A stretch of 64,000 bases of DNA. Origin: Apostichopus japonicus. Its lineage: Eukaryota; Echinodermata; Holothuroidea; Aspidochirotida; Stichopodidae. The notes beneath the pieces are model-generated. The model did not search any database. It was not told the origin of the DNA and saw nothing but the letters and a program-made list of their open reading frames with translations. Positions 36,236-50,110 of this stretch are shown piece after piece; the first letter of the stretch is position 1; each line of letters begins with the position of its first letter. The stretch spans positions 8,340,001 through 8,404,000 of the forward strand of contig NC_092579.1 in NCBI RefSeq assembly GCF_037975245.1, read 5' to 3'. A program made the position numbers and the translations under genes.

Positions 36236-36564
36236 ATGCGTATAATATTTATTTATTTTACAAAATTATCACAAAAATAATATATTATAGAGGTCTATGG
36301 GCGATACATATATACCTTGCATGCAGCCAACAAAATGAATCATATTCCTCAGTCGGATTTATGTGTAATATATTGAAGAAAAACTTTAATGATCAAATGT
36401 ACATTATTCAAATAATATTCATAAATACATCAAAACATATCAACTCTGGTTTATCAACATTTTTTCTTAGCTTTTCTGTTGAGCTGCAATGGGTTGCAAA
36501 ATCTCGGACAGCGAATTATACCACTATAGATACATATACAGGCCCGTATAGCCTGACCGGAACA
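36236..36564. other. 3' flank of the receptor-like gene
   Basis: AT-rich sequence after the stop; no canonical AATAAA could be assigned. It ends where the tandem unit restarts. Confidence 0.5.
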
Positions 36565-37550
36565 TAATTTTATTTATTGGGAAGCTCCTCAACGCCCGCA
36601 CATCTCGCATCTGGCCTTCCCATTAAGATTCAGGTGACTACTTTAATCACTCGCTGGATTTTTGGAGTTTATTATACATTGGCGCAATATTACGATTTCA
36701 GCTACTTATAAAGACCTAAATGATAATTATGCATCATTTGACAACGTCCCCCCCCCCCCCTCTTCATAAGAGTCGGCTTCACAACATCAATGCGGTATAT
36801 ACCCCCTCCTTTATAAAATCCTTCAATTTTATGTGGCCCTTCCAAAAAGTTCACCACCTATCTTTATAAGTCGGGGGGAAATCAGTTTTTCCCACCTCCA
36901 CCCACCTTTCGAAATCCTGTTCAAGCCTATGAAAAATTTTCCTACTCATAATATAAGGAAGGATTCCAGGAACAAAAGTCATTACAATGATATAGATTTA
37001 AAAAAAAAACATTTTGTGTGATTCTTTTTAGCATAATACAATCATAATAATATGATTTATGATATGTTTTGAGTTACAGAGGCAACGAACGGTCTCCACA
37101 ATTATTAACGCTAATCACCCCGTTCGCCCGTAAGACCTACCAAATCAAAAAAAAATATTTATTTTCACATTAAAATGATTGATTTCGAACTCACATCTCG
37201 ACCATCTTTCGCGAGTGAGCTTTGTTCCTGTGTCCATTAAAGAGGTTATGAAATGGAAAAAAAAATTCTTTCTCATCGTATTCTGTATACTCGTAGCTTT
37301 CCAATGATACCCAATTTGTGTCAAACGAAGCTTGCATCCTCGAGGAATAAACGATCAAAAATTTGAGGGTAATAAAAACTTTCGAAAAATTGTTGTATTT
37401 ATGGTAATGCGGTGTGACGTCAGTCGAGGAACTCAGCTCACTTCCGAGACGTCTGAGAACACACAACATTGCACTGTTGCATGCAGCGCTCCGTAGTAAT
37501 TAAGATTTGGTGTTTCATTTTTACGTAAATTTATCTCGTTACTGTTAAAT

Positions 37551-37649
37551 ATGCCGAGCCGATATATGATATCAGGTTGCTCCACCACAAGTCAATACAG
37601 ATTTCTACTGCAAGCTTTTCCAAAAGATGACAGAAATCGAAGAATTTGA
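37551..37649 (+). pseudogene. THAP zinc-finger N-terminus remnant (transposase start)
   Basis: A 32-codon frame begins Met-Pro-Ser-Arg and has the G-C-S step and the F-P-K-D-D-R-N-R-R motif of THAP domains. In THAP domains the first zinc cysteine is normally near position 5, but here that position is Tyr. The conserved Trp after the R-R-I step coincides with a TGA stop. Both point to decay, unless a splice site lies nearby. It lies about 310 bp inside the left end of the 14-kb element, as expected for the transposase start. Family assignment rests on motif reading alone. Confidence 0.5.
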
Positions 37650-40600
37650 ACACGACTCGCTCGAAACACTACACATACACAACGTTATGAGTGCCTGTAG
37701 GCCTATACTGTTGCCAAATTACTTGTTATGACCATAGCCTATAGGCCTCCTCGATACAGCAAATGACGATTTTTTTTGGTTACCTAATATTTTGCACAAA
37801 ACTTAAAGCCAGTTGGTTTCAGAACAATCACTACTAGATCTGCAAGGTTTTTTTTTTTGTGCAGGTAAAACTGGCGTTGTGTTGTGATTTTGCGTAACAG
37901 TTGGATGATACAATTACACGGGCTAGTCTGTTATACAACGTCTATTAGGTCTAGACCCATGTTACCACTACTAGTACTATATGGTTGCACTTGCACTGTA
38001 CAGAACGTCACATTTTCCTTGCACTGTAAGACACAACATTCTAGAAGCTTCGCTACGAAGTTAAGTAGCAGGATCATTGACATTCGAGATAATTTAAATC
38101 ATATGAAGGTCTTAATAACGGTGGTTTTGTTTATGCTCAACCGACCAGTTTCGGTTCAGGGTCGTCCAACCGTTCTGCTCGGGAGGGTGACGGTGTCACA
38201 GTATGTTAGCACCAATCAAAATAGATCTTAAAGAAGGTTTGGGGTTTCAGCCAATCGCTGCCAAGCACCCCAAATCAAGATGTCTGCGCCCATTGATGTA
38301 AACAAAGTGCAAAGCGTATACGAGAAGAATGGCGACTTCCAGCCCGACTTCAAGCGTGTATAGTCAAGTTGAAGGAGCATAGAAATAGAGAAATGGCGAG
38401 CGGTCGATTCGGGCGCTTTGGAAGTGATGGAGAAGTCCGAATTTCGATATAGCCTACCTATAACTAGTAGTAGTAGGCATAGTATTAACTACTTTAGTTC
38501 TACTATAGTATAGTTAAGGCTTCATAATTGACGCACCCCCGTAATTGACGCACCTTCAATTATTTCTAGCAACGATACAGAAGGCCACTTAAACTTTTTG
38601 CAGTCAAGCAGAATTACATATTTCATGAGTTTGAATCCATTTCAGCTATTTGCTGACCAAATTGTGGTATTTTTTAAGCTTTTAACACCCTCCCCCCAGT
38701 TTTACACATTTTTTGGACATTTGGAAATCTTACTCCCGAAAAATAACCAAAATTACTTCAATATGATACCACTACTCCCTGGAACCTGACCTGTCTAAGC
38801 TTAGAGGTTCAGAGCATAGCAAACAGCATCCAAAGTTAATGGATACATACTTAGGCCTACACTACAGTTAGCTTATCGACGAATGTGTCAATTTAGGGGT
38901 ATGAAAGAACTTGACACAGCAGACATATTGTGGTCAAATTCTTCTCAATTGTACGTTGCGTAGGCACAGAACAATAAATATTTTGAGATCATTACATTTC
39001 TGAGGGACTAAACATATGAAAAGTGCAGGCAGTTGAGTGATTTTGATTTTATGTTGACCGACATAGTCAATCCAATCCTTAAGTGCGTCAATTATGAGCC
39101 CACCATGCTACTACTACTAGTACTAGGCGTAACTGTATTTTAGGAATGTAACTGTGTTAGCCTTACTTAGGCCTGCAAACTGTACTGCCAGTGTCATGCA
39201 CGGCAATTCACTCTGGTATTTTAATAATTATTAGTACCCTAGGGCCTAGGATCAATACTTAGCTTTGTACTGGTGGATCCAAGGGGAGGGGTGTCGTGCT
39301 TACCCAAAGGCGATTCACAATATGTCTAATGCCCCATTGTTTGTCCTTTGTACACTGTATAACAATGTGCAGCGTATTGTCTGCAATTTTGAAAAATATA
39401 ATATTATTACCAAGTACTCACTCCACATGTTCTTCAGCACTAGGCTATACTGTACGTATTTCATGGACTTTTGTGGATGAAATTGGAAGCCCTCAGTTTG
39501 TAATGACTTTGTAAACTGCAGTGATTGAGATCCTTGTTTGGACAAAGTGTTGAGCTATTTTAATAAAATTATGACAGGTGATCAGCATGAGATCCAAGAG
39601 AACTTCATATGTCATTCAAAGGCATTGACTATCCAGTCTGGCCTTAATTTCAAACGATGGTTTACTGACAACAAACCCTGGCAGCAGATGTCAATGATCG
39701 TTAACATGCTGATAAAAAAGGATAGTACTGGCAGTAGAAGCACAACCAAAAACATTGGAAAGGAAAGTTAAGCTGCACTCAAAGACACACAAAATATTTT
39801 GCATGGTTCCATGACTGGTCTATGGAAGTTGCCATCATGATATTGTATGAACGGAGACTCGGGAGCAAAATGTTGTTGTTCCATATTTAATGGAGTGGCA
39901 CCTGGTTAATGGAGATCAAGCACAGTGTATGTAAAATACTGGTGTAAGTCTGAGCAACTGGATATTCGAAAGACTCCCCCATATTGGAATGTAACTTTTA
40001 GCTCGAACAAGCTATGCCACTTGAACTATTGTGACTCAGAATCTTCACTCTGTCAATCTATCTAGCTGTTATCCATCTGTTATTCATCTTTCTACAGTAC
40101 CTTTTTGAAGTAACTACTGAATCGGTGGTGTGAAAACCCCTCATAGCACTGGGACTGTATGACAGCCTTTGGCTTAGCCATCCTTTACCAACTTTAAACC
40201 GTGCAGTATTGTGTTTGAGGCAAGTGGGATTGCTTGACAAAAGATTGAACTATTAAGTTTATGTAGACAGCTCAAAATTGGCAAAATACAATTAGCTTCC
40301 TAGTTGTATTAACATGTAATAGATAACCATCAAGGTGGTAATTTGTTCACCATACATGTATCTGTGCTAGCAGCCTAGGATGTCATCATTTACAGTTTGT
40401 ATTTAGGAATTCTATAAAAATTATGTCTATTTCTTTCAGGTTGACACACGATGTGGTCGAGTACTTATTTATGAATCAAGTAGAGCCTTGTTTACAGGAA
40501 ATCTGCAGCATATCATACAACATGCCAGTTTCAGGGTTTGCAAATCACTCAATCTTTTGGTATATATATGACCAGTTTACAGCACTTGGTAACTTATCAG

Positions 40601-42060
40601 TAGTATTAAAAAAAGCTATATAAATTTAGGGTTAAAATTTCACAACTTGAGTGTGGTATTACATTTATCTATGGTTGTTTAAGTGCTCTGGAAACTCTTT
40701 TTGTGATGGATTTTTGTGAAAGTTGGATGCAATTTCCTCTGCAATGTCACAATTGCAACCACAAGCATTCCTCTGGCAACTAGAAATGTTCATCCTCTCA
40801 GTTTAGTCACTGGGCCGGTGTTCGTTCAATCATCTGTTGGCAAAATTTGCAGACATTGTATGAGAAGAAATTCAATAATTTCACCTATGGCAGTGAGCAA
40901 AACTTTTGCCAAAAGTGGGCAAAACTGGCAAATACTCTACACAAAATACCAGACATCACACTCATATTTTCATGCATATTGTGTTGAAACTTTTTATCTT
41001 TTCATTCTATTTATGTCAAGAGACATGCTGAAGGGCATAAGAAGCCTCATAGAGAAAGGTTCATGAGTGCAGTAGTAGCAGAAAGACATGACAGTAATCA
41101 CATGGAGACTGATTTGGCTGGACATTACTGAAAATTATATGTTCTACTAGTTTTTATCAATTTTTATGTTTTTAACCAGCCATGATTGCTAATAATGAAG
41201 GCATACTGTGCATACCTGAGAAGGCAATGGGTTGGGAGGAGGCATATTTCTTGGTTTTGCAGGTTTATGTGTATGTAGTTGTTTAAAGCTGCAGTATGGT
41301 ATAATGCAGTTGAACCTCATATTGTGATAAGTTAAATACTGTCCTTGGATACAGTTAGTATTTTACCTTTGCAGACATTCTTAGATGTTTACTCATTTAG
41401 GTACTGTAAAACTTCATAGGATCAAGCAAATGATCCAAATACTAAGATTGATCACAATTCAAGTCAATTGAGAAAGCACTGTATGCAAGCAGAATAACAA
41501 TTAGAATGCTTGTTCAGTGATGATAAAAAAAGGGGGTGTGGCAGAAAAGGTTTGTAGGTATATTTGCTCAAGTTACTATCATATTTATCATATTTCTGCC
41601 ACCTAATCATACAGTTAATCAAGAAGAATTTTATACTAGTGACTAATAATTAGTAAGCAATGTTAAAATAAATAACAATTCTCAACATTAAAACGCTATA
41701 GAAATATGCCCTTTGCAAATCACAGGTGATATATGTTCTGTACATTTATTGACAGATCTATTTAGTCTAAAAAGGTTCTTTTCACTGTGAAAAGGTATTT
41801 GTTGTGGCATGAAATAGTTATCCTTCAGCAGGGTTCATATTATGTTATTTTCTGAACATTGCAGTAAATGAACCCACCCATTGTATGTTAAGCATTCTGT
41901 GGTTTCAGTCAGTCTTTTCAGTCAATTAACATTTCCTTGCTGTCAAGGTAGTATGCAATTACCTCTTTGTTTAATTAACAAGAAATATCATGTCAATGTG
42001 ATCAAACACAACAGTTAACTTAAATTTATGTACATTTTGTGTACGGCATTTTGTAGTTTT
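37650..42060. other. Transposon interior, possible decayed or spliced transposase pieces
   Basis: Short plus-strand frames (39538-39771, 40423-40623, 40716-41066) have no motif I can name. A decent splice acceptor (TTTCTTTCAG, ending at 40439) precedes a frame reading V-D-T-R-C-G-R-V-L-I-Y-E-S-S. Small local repeats include TAATTGACGCACC twice near 38525-38551. I see no further supported features. Confidence 0.35.
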
Positions 42061-42250
42061 GGTTCCTTGCTGAAAGCAAAGGAACCTTTGTAATCAGGTC
42101 GGTGTGGGTGTGTGTATATGTGATGTGTGTGACACTTAAGTTTTTATGCACGATAACTCAACAAGGGCTATGATTGATCAATGCTATATTTGGTGGGTGG
42201 GTGGGTGGTCCATAATTTGTTGATAAAAATATTGATTTTGGTGCTCATAT
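42061..42250. mobile_element. Fragment of the GGTTCCTTGC hairpin repeat
   Basis: The segment begins GGTTCCTTGC, an imperfect hairpin to AGGAACC at 42086, then a TG-rich tract and sequence alignable with 32755-32960. It lacks the AGGTCA modules, and homology fades after about 42250. A possible distal piece rich in TGACCT lies at about 45990-46830. Confidence 0.55.
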
Positions 42251-43714
42251 CATGAATATTAATGAGGTCACAGGGTTAAACATACAGTAGACAACCATAA
42301 GTCACAGTCCCATCAAAGGTGAGTGTGTTATTGATAGGTAGCTTACACATGGGGATGTGTGTTACAATGGATAACGTGTGTATTTATGAGGAGGTGTGGC
42401 TTTGTAAGGCAATTATTGATCTTGCTTCATCATTACATACTTGAAGTGTTCCCTGTTAATCAATGAGCAGCAGCAGGAACCATGAAATGTTTTCATTCTG
42501 GTTGACAGTACCTTGCTATGCCAAATGTATCTTGGAAATACCATAGCTGGTTGTGTTTCATATGTAAATTAGTATGTGTGCTTTGTGCTTGCTTATTTCT
42601 ACTTACGATCTAGTTGCTGGAAAAAGCAGCGATTTGTTTTGTTATTCAAGTGATATCAAAGCATATTTGTGGTGAATAAAGGCAATACTTTAATCTGGTG
42701 ACATTGCAACAAGAGGACTGTACTTGGTGATTTCAATAAACTCAAGTCTCAATTGATAATGGTATTTGGTTGTTTATTTCATTAACTATTATTGACAGAT
42801 GGATAAAAATCCACATTCTTGACATTTTTATTATTACGGAAGGGACTGAAATCTTGTCAAGGTGCTGTCTAGCATAAAATAATTTAAAATTATTAGATGA
42901 ACCCAATTGCCTGTGATGCTACATCATTTGATGTTGTGACAACTATCTCACATGCAACCAGCCTTCACACTAACTCCGTCAGCATGTCTACAGCACATAC
43001 TGAGCAGAAAATTTTGGGTGTGTCTCCCCCAGGGATACTGAGCAGAACATTTTGGGTGTGTCTCCCCTGCCCCCCCCCCACCTATCTGTCATACCCTCAC
43101 ACTGGATGTGAATGACTTTGCAAGTGTGAGGGTCCATGTTTAATGTTACCACAAAAAACATGACTATCTCTCTAGGGAGGCTGATTTGTTTATAACATTT
43201 CCACTTTGCCCCCTCCCGCATACCCAAGTGTTTTCGTAGGGAAAACTCGGAAAGTTGCACCTACAACAGCACTCATATAATGCTAACAACAACCCGATCA
43301 TTTAAGTTTGGAAAAGGCAATGGTCAGGCAAAACTCTTCTTCACACCAACATCATGCAGTATACTACTGCCAAGGGGAGTGGGGGGGGGGGATTAATAAC
43401 CTCTCATAGGTTGGTCTGATAGGATGAAAAATCTCAACACTTTAAGGCTTCTAGCTTTGAAATATGACAGGTTATGTATCTTACATTAATGTAAACAAAA
43501 AGGTATACATGGCTCTGAATGTAAGTAGAACATAAATTAGCTCTAAATGTAAGCTAACAAGAGCGCCCTCTACTAATATTTATTTGTTCCTTGGCCACAT
43601 TTGCATGCCATTTTATTCACGGGACATTTTAAATCGGGCAAGACTATAAACAATAGTGAGTCCCATCTGTGGTCTTGTACCAACAACATAAGTTCTAAGT
43701 CAACGTGGCCTCCC
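42251..43714. other. Transposon interior, no gene seen
   Basis: A short local duplication of TTTTGGGTGTGTCTCCCC lies at 43011-43068. There is no supported reading frame. Confidence 0.45.
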
Positions 43715-44415
43715 ATCGTGGCGTAGCCAACATTCAATTGTTAGGGGGGCAAGATTTTTCTTAAGAGGGGTTGATGGTAGGAATTACCAAGAAATATATG
43801 TATTAACGAGCACCTCGTCTGCACAAATACACATCTAATGGTTCAGTGGAACATGACACACTTTCACTTAATTTACCTCTATTGCGGAGACAGTCGTCGT
43901 GGTTTCTGCATAATTCCGCACAATATGAAAAGGATACAGTGAATAAATTAGCTACTCTAATTCACAACATGGCATTGCCCAGATTCCCACAGAAACAAGT
44001 TTCACTAGGCCTATATAGGACCTATACGTGCAGTGAAAATTCTCCACAAGTGGCATCATTGGTCGCTGAAAATAAACATGGGTTGCTAGCGTTAGTTTGT
44101 AACGGTTATACAACTGGCCAAATTATTGGCGCTTATTCTGTAGGACGATATTGATCAACGGTCTCCGTATGTGGGTATGATGAAGGCCCAAAATGTAAAA
44201 TATCTCGGTCTGATTACCAAGTTCTGACCTTACATGAAGTATGAACATGAGCCCTGAGGTATGAATACTTGTGATCAGAACTCGAAGAAATGTTAAAAGA
44301 AGTATAATTTTGAATACATCACTGGATCTCATTGGGGGGGGGGGGGGGGGGCAAGACTGTAGCACAAAGCAAATTTGAAGAAGAAAAAAACCTGGCTCCC
44401 TCTGGCTACGCCACT
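43715..44415. mobile_element. hAT-type MITE, about 700 bp, 8-bp TSD
   Basis: The left edge ATCGTGGCGTAGCC and the right edge GGCTACGCCACT are near-inverted. GGCCTCCC is duplicated at 43707-43714 and 44416-44423. The CGTAGCC terminus, together with a G run near each end, recalls the 6250 element. The 102-codon plus frame at 43846-44154 has no transposase motifs. It is nested in the 14-kb TTAA element. Confidence 0.7.
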
Positions 44416-47089
44416 GGCCTCCCCTAGCTGTATAGACTCGGAATGATATCATAATTATCTACCCTTTCATTCTCCTCTCAATCCCTACAATAATGCATTT
44501 GATTGTCCTGATCATTGCATCAATGGACCCAGCGAGTCCAGTTCCATCACAAACAGTATTTTTATCGATTTTTATGACGTTATATTGTGGAGCGGTATTT
44601 TGCGCCAATGTAAACTTTGCCCGACTGGCTTGAAATTCTATATTTAAATAATAAAGACAAAGCTCAGTTTTTCAATGTCATATCGATTGCCTCCGACCTC
44701 TGGTAATTTTTTTATTATATTTTTTAAATTTTTGTATGTCTTTTTTAACATGCCGCCTTTTATTCAAGTATAAGAAAAGATGTGAAACTTAAACAGTAAG
44801 AGAAAATGTTATGCTGTATATACGCCACAAATTATTATGCCATTGCATGTTGCATTTCCGACTTATTGACGTACACGACTACGTCACATCCGCTTGGAGT
44901 TAAAAGACGGGAAAATCGGGATTTAATTTACAAAACGTACCTTTGCAATTAGCTTTCAAGGTAATTATAAGTTTCAAGTTCACAGATCTTTCCAGTGCTG
45001 TGGGGTTTGCCTTAGAAAGTATTCTTATGAAGCGCCCTCACATGGAGAGCTACTTCCAATGAGCTTATACATGGATATCACGTGAAAGCATCGGTCTGCC
45101 ATAATATGCATTCGGAGGTTTAGCTTCCTATAGACCTCTTCATTTAGACACCATAATTAATCAGGCTAATCCTAATAGTAAACCTATAGGGTGTGGGTTA
45201 ACGCCATAATTGTTTGGAAAATTCTTTGCGAAGTCGAAATCCTTTCCACTGAATGCCGCACAAATAAATTTTAGTTCCAACCAAGATTTTGACTTTCTTA
45301 AGACTTTAATATTTTGGACATGCCATTCTCCTGTGATTCTGTGACGTTATCACACTCGTTTGGAAGGTGGGGAAGTTTTCCATAGAAACTATTAGTTCTG
45401 CAAGTTTCTTTCGATTTTTAGCCTCAGTTTGAAAATATGGCCAGTTTAGCACTTTAACCATTTTTAACTTCTAAACCAGAAGAGGTATGAGCATCCGTCT
45501 CGAATATGTTTGGGAACTAGTGACCCACTAAGCCATAAAATTAGAAGATCGGACCCCCACCCCTTCAAAGACCCCCCCCACCCCACTCTTACGGAATATC
45601 TTTGAGAAAACAGGTGTATTGGACTATATATGCTACAAAACATGTGCATTATTGTGTATAGCTGATCATGTGAAGGTTTATTTAGAAGCACTCCTTCCTT
45701 CCGCAAATTTTTCTCTTCTGTTATTGGTATATTTCGAATCAGCCTGCTGAACTTTGGTCCGGTGGTTAGCTATTCAAACATCTTACATCACTGCTCATTT
45801 ATTAGCCGTGCTGCTGGGGTATTTTTCTTTATTATTCACTTTTCTTAAAGGATAAGAACATCATTTACAAAAGGGCAATGGGCAGCCTAGTAATGAGCAA
45901 ATAAGAATGCAGAAAGTCAAAGATTTAGTGATTCCTTGCACATAGGAGAAATTTTGTTAGGGCTTTGATTACAACTAGAGATTTGTATATACCATGTTTG
46001 TAGGTTATTCACAGTTTGGGCTGTATTGACCTTCACCAAAACAATAGGGTTATTTAATTGATATGGATCATCGACATACCAAGTGCATATCAAAATCTTA
46101 TTGCTTACTACAAAGATACTGGCCAGAGAGAACCTACAGGAACTCAGCAACTTACGCGAAATGCAGCTCGTACACCGGTTTCGTTGCGACAGTTGCGACG
46201 AAATGATATAGGCTTGTGCATCATGATCGTAATGCAGAAATATGTATGTGATGACAGTATGGTCGATGTTGGGTACCGTAGAATGGGTTTTCTGAAAACT
46301 ACTTCTCTTGACCTCAAAGGAAATTTGACACGCATGAAATTCCACAGCGATTTTGTTCTCACCAAAGGCAATCTACGTGCTTTGTTTGTACATTAACGCA
46401 ATTTCACTTTTAGAGTAATTTCTCACAAGATTTTCAGACTTTCACCTCAGATCTGCTGACCTCACATGACTGTTGACCCGCGTCCAATATAATAGGGATC
46501 TCCTACACAATATGGGCCATCTACATACTAAGTATGAAATCCTTCCAAGTTACCCCTTGCTACAAGATATTGTGTTTACAAGCAGTTTAAGAGGTTTTTT
46601 AGTTTGACCTCTGGTGACCTCAAATGACCTTTGACCTCCACCAAAAACAATAGTAGTCTTTTTCCTAATATGGGTTACCCATATGAAGAGTATGAGTTAC
46701 ATGCAAGCTTCAATTGTTGAGATATCGTGTTTACAAGAAAGTGTCTCATACACACACACACACACACACACGCACGCGCACTAACCCACACAATCACCAT
46801 CGCATTGATTTCTTCAGTCTTTGGCAAGGAATCAAAAGAGGCCTCTTTCTGGATTTAATGCCCCAGAGAACTACAGCAACTGAAATACAATGACTCAGAC
46901 TTTTCTATTTTATTCTTTTTATTTCAAACCAAAAATATAGTAGAAATGTAAAAATACACGAGGTACACAAAATATGAATATATAGGTTAAGAGAAAAGAT
47001 GTGATAAGGAGCTTGAAATAAACTTGATTGAAATGTACTGTAAAAGTCATTACGATCCCAGTTACCTATACCACTCCACCCCCTCCGAA
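44416..47089. other. Transposon interior, no gene seen
   Basis: TGACCT-rich sequence at about 46310-46640 and a CA microsatellite (46750-46771) suggest the far end of a hairpin-type repeat. Open frames at 45917-46396 on both strands overlap this repeat and are not called. Confidence 0.4.
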
Positions 47090-47415
47090 GACTTAATAAT
47101 AGTAATAATGATGATAACGATGATAATGACGATAATAATAGTAACAACAACAATAATAATAAGAATGATGATGATGATGATAAAGATAACAATAGTAATC
47201 ATAGTAACAACAACAACAAAAAATAATAATAGCAATAAGAATGATGAGGATGACAATGACGATAATCATAATAAAAGTAATAATAGTAAAAACAACAACA
47301 ATAAATAATAACAACAATAAGAATGACGATGAATAATAATAATGATAATAAAATGATAATATAATGATAATAATAAAATAATGATAATAATAAAATAATA
47401 AAAAATAAATAATGA
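47090..47415. repeat. Imperfect AAT/ATG/AAC simple-sequence tract
   Basis: About 325 bp of interrupted trinucleotide repeats. Open frames on both strands through it are low-complexity artefacts. Confidence 0.9.
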
Positions 47416-48311
47416 TAACATTAAGTTGCCCATGGATTGGTGTACCTGAAACTCTCGACCTGCCCACCCTCCCCCACCTCTCCCCTCCGCTTTTCTTAAT
47501 GGATGTGTGCAAGTAACCACGGTTCACTATTTCACTCAACAAATGCTGCAACATGCTTGGACCACAGAAACACTGAGTGCTCCAAACCACCGTACTTCAG
47601 ATGTTGTCAGCAACTGTTTCCATCGTCGAGGCAGTAACACACTTTGCATTGAATTGGTGCCTTCATGAATAAAATGTAGTAAAATAAACGAATAGTTAGG
47701 AAGCAATACAATATATTTTGTAGATTTCAGGAAGTTAAGAAAACAAAATTAACAACTGTTCATAACTTTCTGCAGATCATTTCTCATGTTTTTGCTTTGT
47801 CGTGGCTCCTGCTTCAAGGTGTCCTTGTTATTACAGGGTATTAAACAAAGTCATTGCCCACGAAACCATGAGTATGATGCATTGAATTCAATGAATTTTT
47901 AATTATTTCTAGAAGTATAGAACAAATTAAAACCATGGGATAAACACAATCATTTCACATACTGAAAGGTGCCTTGTACTTACTGCATTGGTCAGGAGAG
48001 AAAACCCATAGGTTACCTTCATGTTTAAAGTTAAGCCTCTATTTTTCCATTTCGTCTTTGTTTAAAATGATTTGCTTGTAATCCTATCAAGAATATTGTT
48101 TCCCAGAAGACATACTGTGTTTATGCTTCTAATTGGCAACACCTCTCAGTTTTAGTCAGATACCTCCAGCCCCTCAACCTCCACCCTAAAGTACTACAAA
48201 GTGCTGACTGGCAGGTGGTGGTTCCCAGTGTCAGCCACTATAGAAAAACAATACTTGTTCATACTTTTGGGGGTATTTTGGAACAGAGATTAGTCAAACT
48301 TTTGGCTTTAA

Positions 48312-48551
48312 AGGTAGTCAGTATAGGCCCCAAATTCTAGCATGCTATAACTGCTAGAAATTTTCATAAAGTACTTTCCTGGAGGTCTTTACTATACAAA
48401 CTGTTCTCAGAAATTTTTAAGGAACACACAAGATGACTAAATGTCCCAGTTAGGAAATTTCCTCAAAGTTTGTAATAAAAAAAGTTTAAGAATATTAACC
48501 AAAGGTGACCATATTTGAATATCTAGCATAGTTAGCCAATATAGTACACCT
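48312..48551. mobile_element. 240-bp TTAA MITE
   Basis: The element is flanked by TTAA at 48308-48311 and 48552-48555. Its ends read AGGTAGTCAGTATAGGC and, inverted, AGGTGTACTATATTGGC, sharing the AGGT start and GGC end. TTAA followed by AGG is the style of Kolobok/T2-type MITEs. It is nested inside the larger TTAA element. Confidence 0.55.
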
Positions 48552-48555
48552 TTAA

Positions 48556-50053
48556 GAGGAACCCCACCTGGAATTAGTGATTTACTTGAAACACTCTCAA
48601 TGCATATCTACTTTCTTTTAACCGGGCCTCTATATTGCACAAAACATTTTACTCATTAACTTTTTCCTTGCAAGAATATAAAGAAATTACAAGAGACCTT
48701 TACATAGCCACAGGAACAGTGACACCAATTTATGTGTTCATTATGCTGTCCCCAATTCTCCATAGGCTTATGTATGCTGTGTCCACCACTTTTCATTTAC
48801 CAGTTTCAGTATTAAACACTTCTGGGGTGGTACAGTGCCCTAAAATGGACAAAAACTAGACAGATAATATATGTGATTCAGTGACTAATGCATGTCCTTA
48901 ATGGAAAACTGTGGAACACAGAATAGCAAATACGAAGGGAGAATTTATGGAGAACACTATACAAGATGAACATTGTTCATGGTAACTTTATCTGGGGTGG
49001 TTAGGTGCAAAGTTAACACAAATGGATTACATACAAGTGAAAATATGGGTTTATTTCCAGTCATCTAATGGTGCTTATGAACACATTGGCTTTACAAGAG
49101 GTGCTCAAAATCATCCAATGTTAGCTCAGCCATGCCAACATGCTGTAATATTTGCATAGTTCAACAATTTGTTCCGCTGATGAGAAATGTATGCCTATGT
49201 GTGTAATAAAAATTTCTTTTGTTTAAACATATGGGCCTACACTAGCCTACAGAGCATCCCGGTGGGAAACTTCAGGTCCACTAACTACAGACATTTCCAT
49301 ACACATGGCTTATGGTGGATAACCAGTTTGCTGAAAGCTGTTCTTCTCTATTAGTTATCTGTTCCAGTAGTCTGAGATGGCAACATCCAAACACGTTTCC
49401 TTTAAACAGTTTTTGTTGTTGTTTAATCTGAAGTTAGCTGCCGAGCTAACAACTCATTTTGAGTCTTTCATTGGAACACCAGTGGATGGTCTATAATGAA
49501 GTCATGATAACTTTAAAATTACCCCTACTGTTCACATTTGCTATGTAGAGTGATTGACACTAGAAAGCAAGATTATCACAAAGAAAATTCCTATGTAGAC
49601 AATGTGAGGAAATTCAATGAGAGCTTTGCCATTGAAAAATCCTGTAATTCCTTTTGTTACAAGTCTCATGATGGTGCTGAATACTTGACCATCTTTTTGG
49701 AAACTGTATGGCTGTATGGTATCTGTTGATGGAATTGAACCACCTGCTGAATGAATACTGCATCACCAGAACAGATTATATAATGGCCTAACAAGTTCCA
49801 ACTTTGTAGTTTTTTGCAGACAATGTTATTAATGGCACAATCAATTTACAACGAATATCATAACATGTACAGGCCTATTGAAGTTCAATGAGTTTACACA
49901 GTTGGAGACCATTGCATTTCAATATCTCAATCAGACCTTTGTTTGTCTTCAAATCTATCATATTTCTGAAATATCATGGGGAAGTAGGAATAATTAATAT
50001 CCTCTTGTTTGAACAAATGTAGGACTGGAGAAGAAACATTATATAGCCTAGAC
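48556..50053. other. Transposon interior, no gene seen
   Basis: Frames at 48635-48859 and 49538-49729 are short and unassigned. No RNA or repeat boundary is visible. Confidence 0.4.
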
Positions 50054-50110
50054 CAGGGTTGTCCAACCTACGGCCCGCGGGCCACAGTCCGGCCGGCCGC
50101 AGGGTTGCGT
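50054..50110 (+). mobile_element. hAT 5'-terminus fragment
   Basis: CAGGGTTGTCCAACCTACGG followed by GGCCCGCGGGCC is the hallmark start of many hAT elements. No inverted right terminus was found, so element length is unknown. Confidence 0.55.

Larger units (their letters stand above)
24926..36564. repeat. 11.6-kb tandem duplication, unit B-long (contains receptor-like gene)
   Basis: Sequence from TAATTTTATTTAT at 24926 restarts at 36565 and runs to the end of the window, where 64000 corresponds to 31799. The second unit is swollen by a 14.35-kb transposon and a LINE cluster. Divergence between the units is of the order of one to a few per cent plus indels, clearly older than the X blocks. 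Confidence 0.9.

Noticed and set aside
43846-44154. 102-codon frame within a hAT MITE
   Set aside because: No transposase motifs, and the element is too short to be autonomous.
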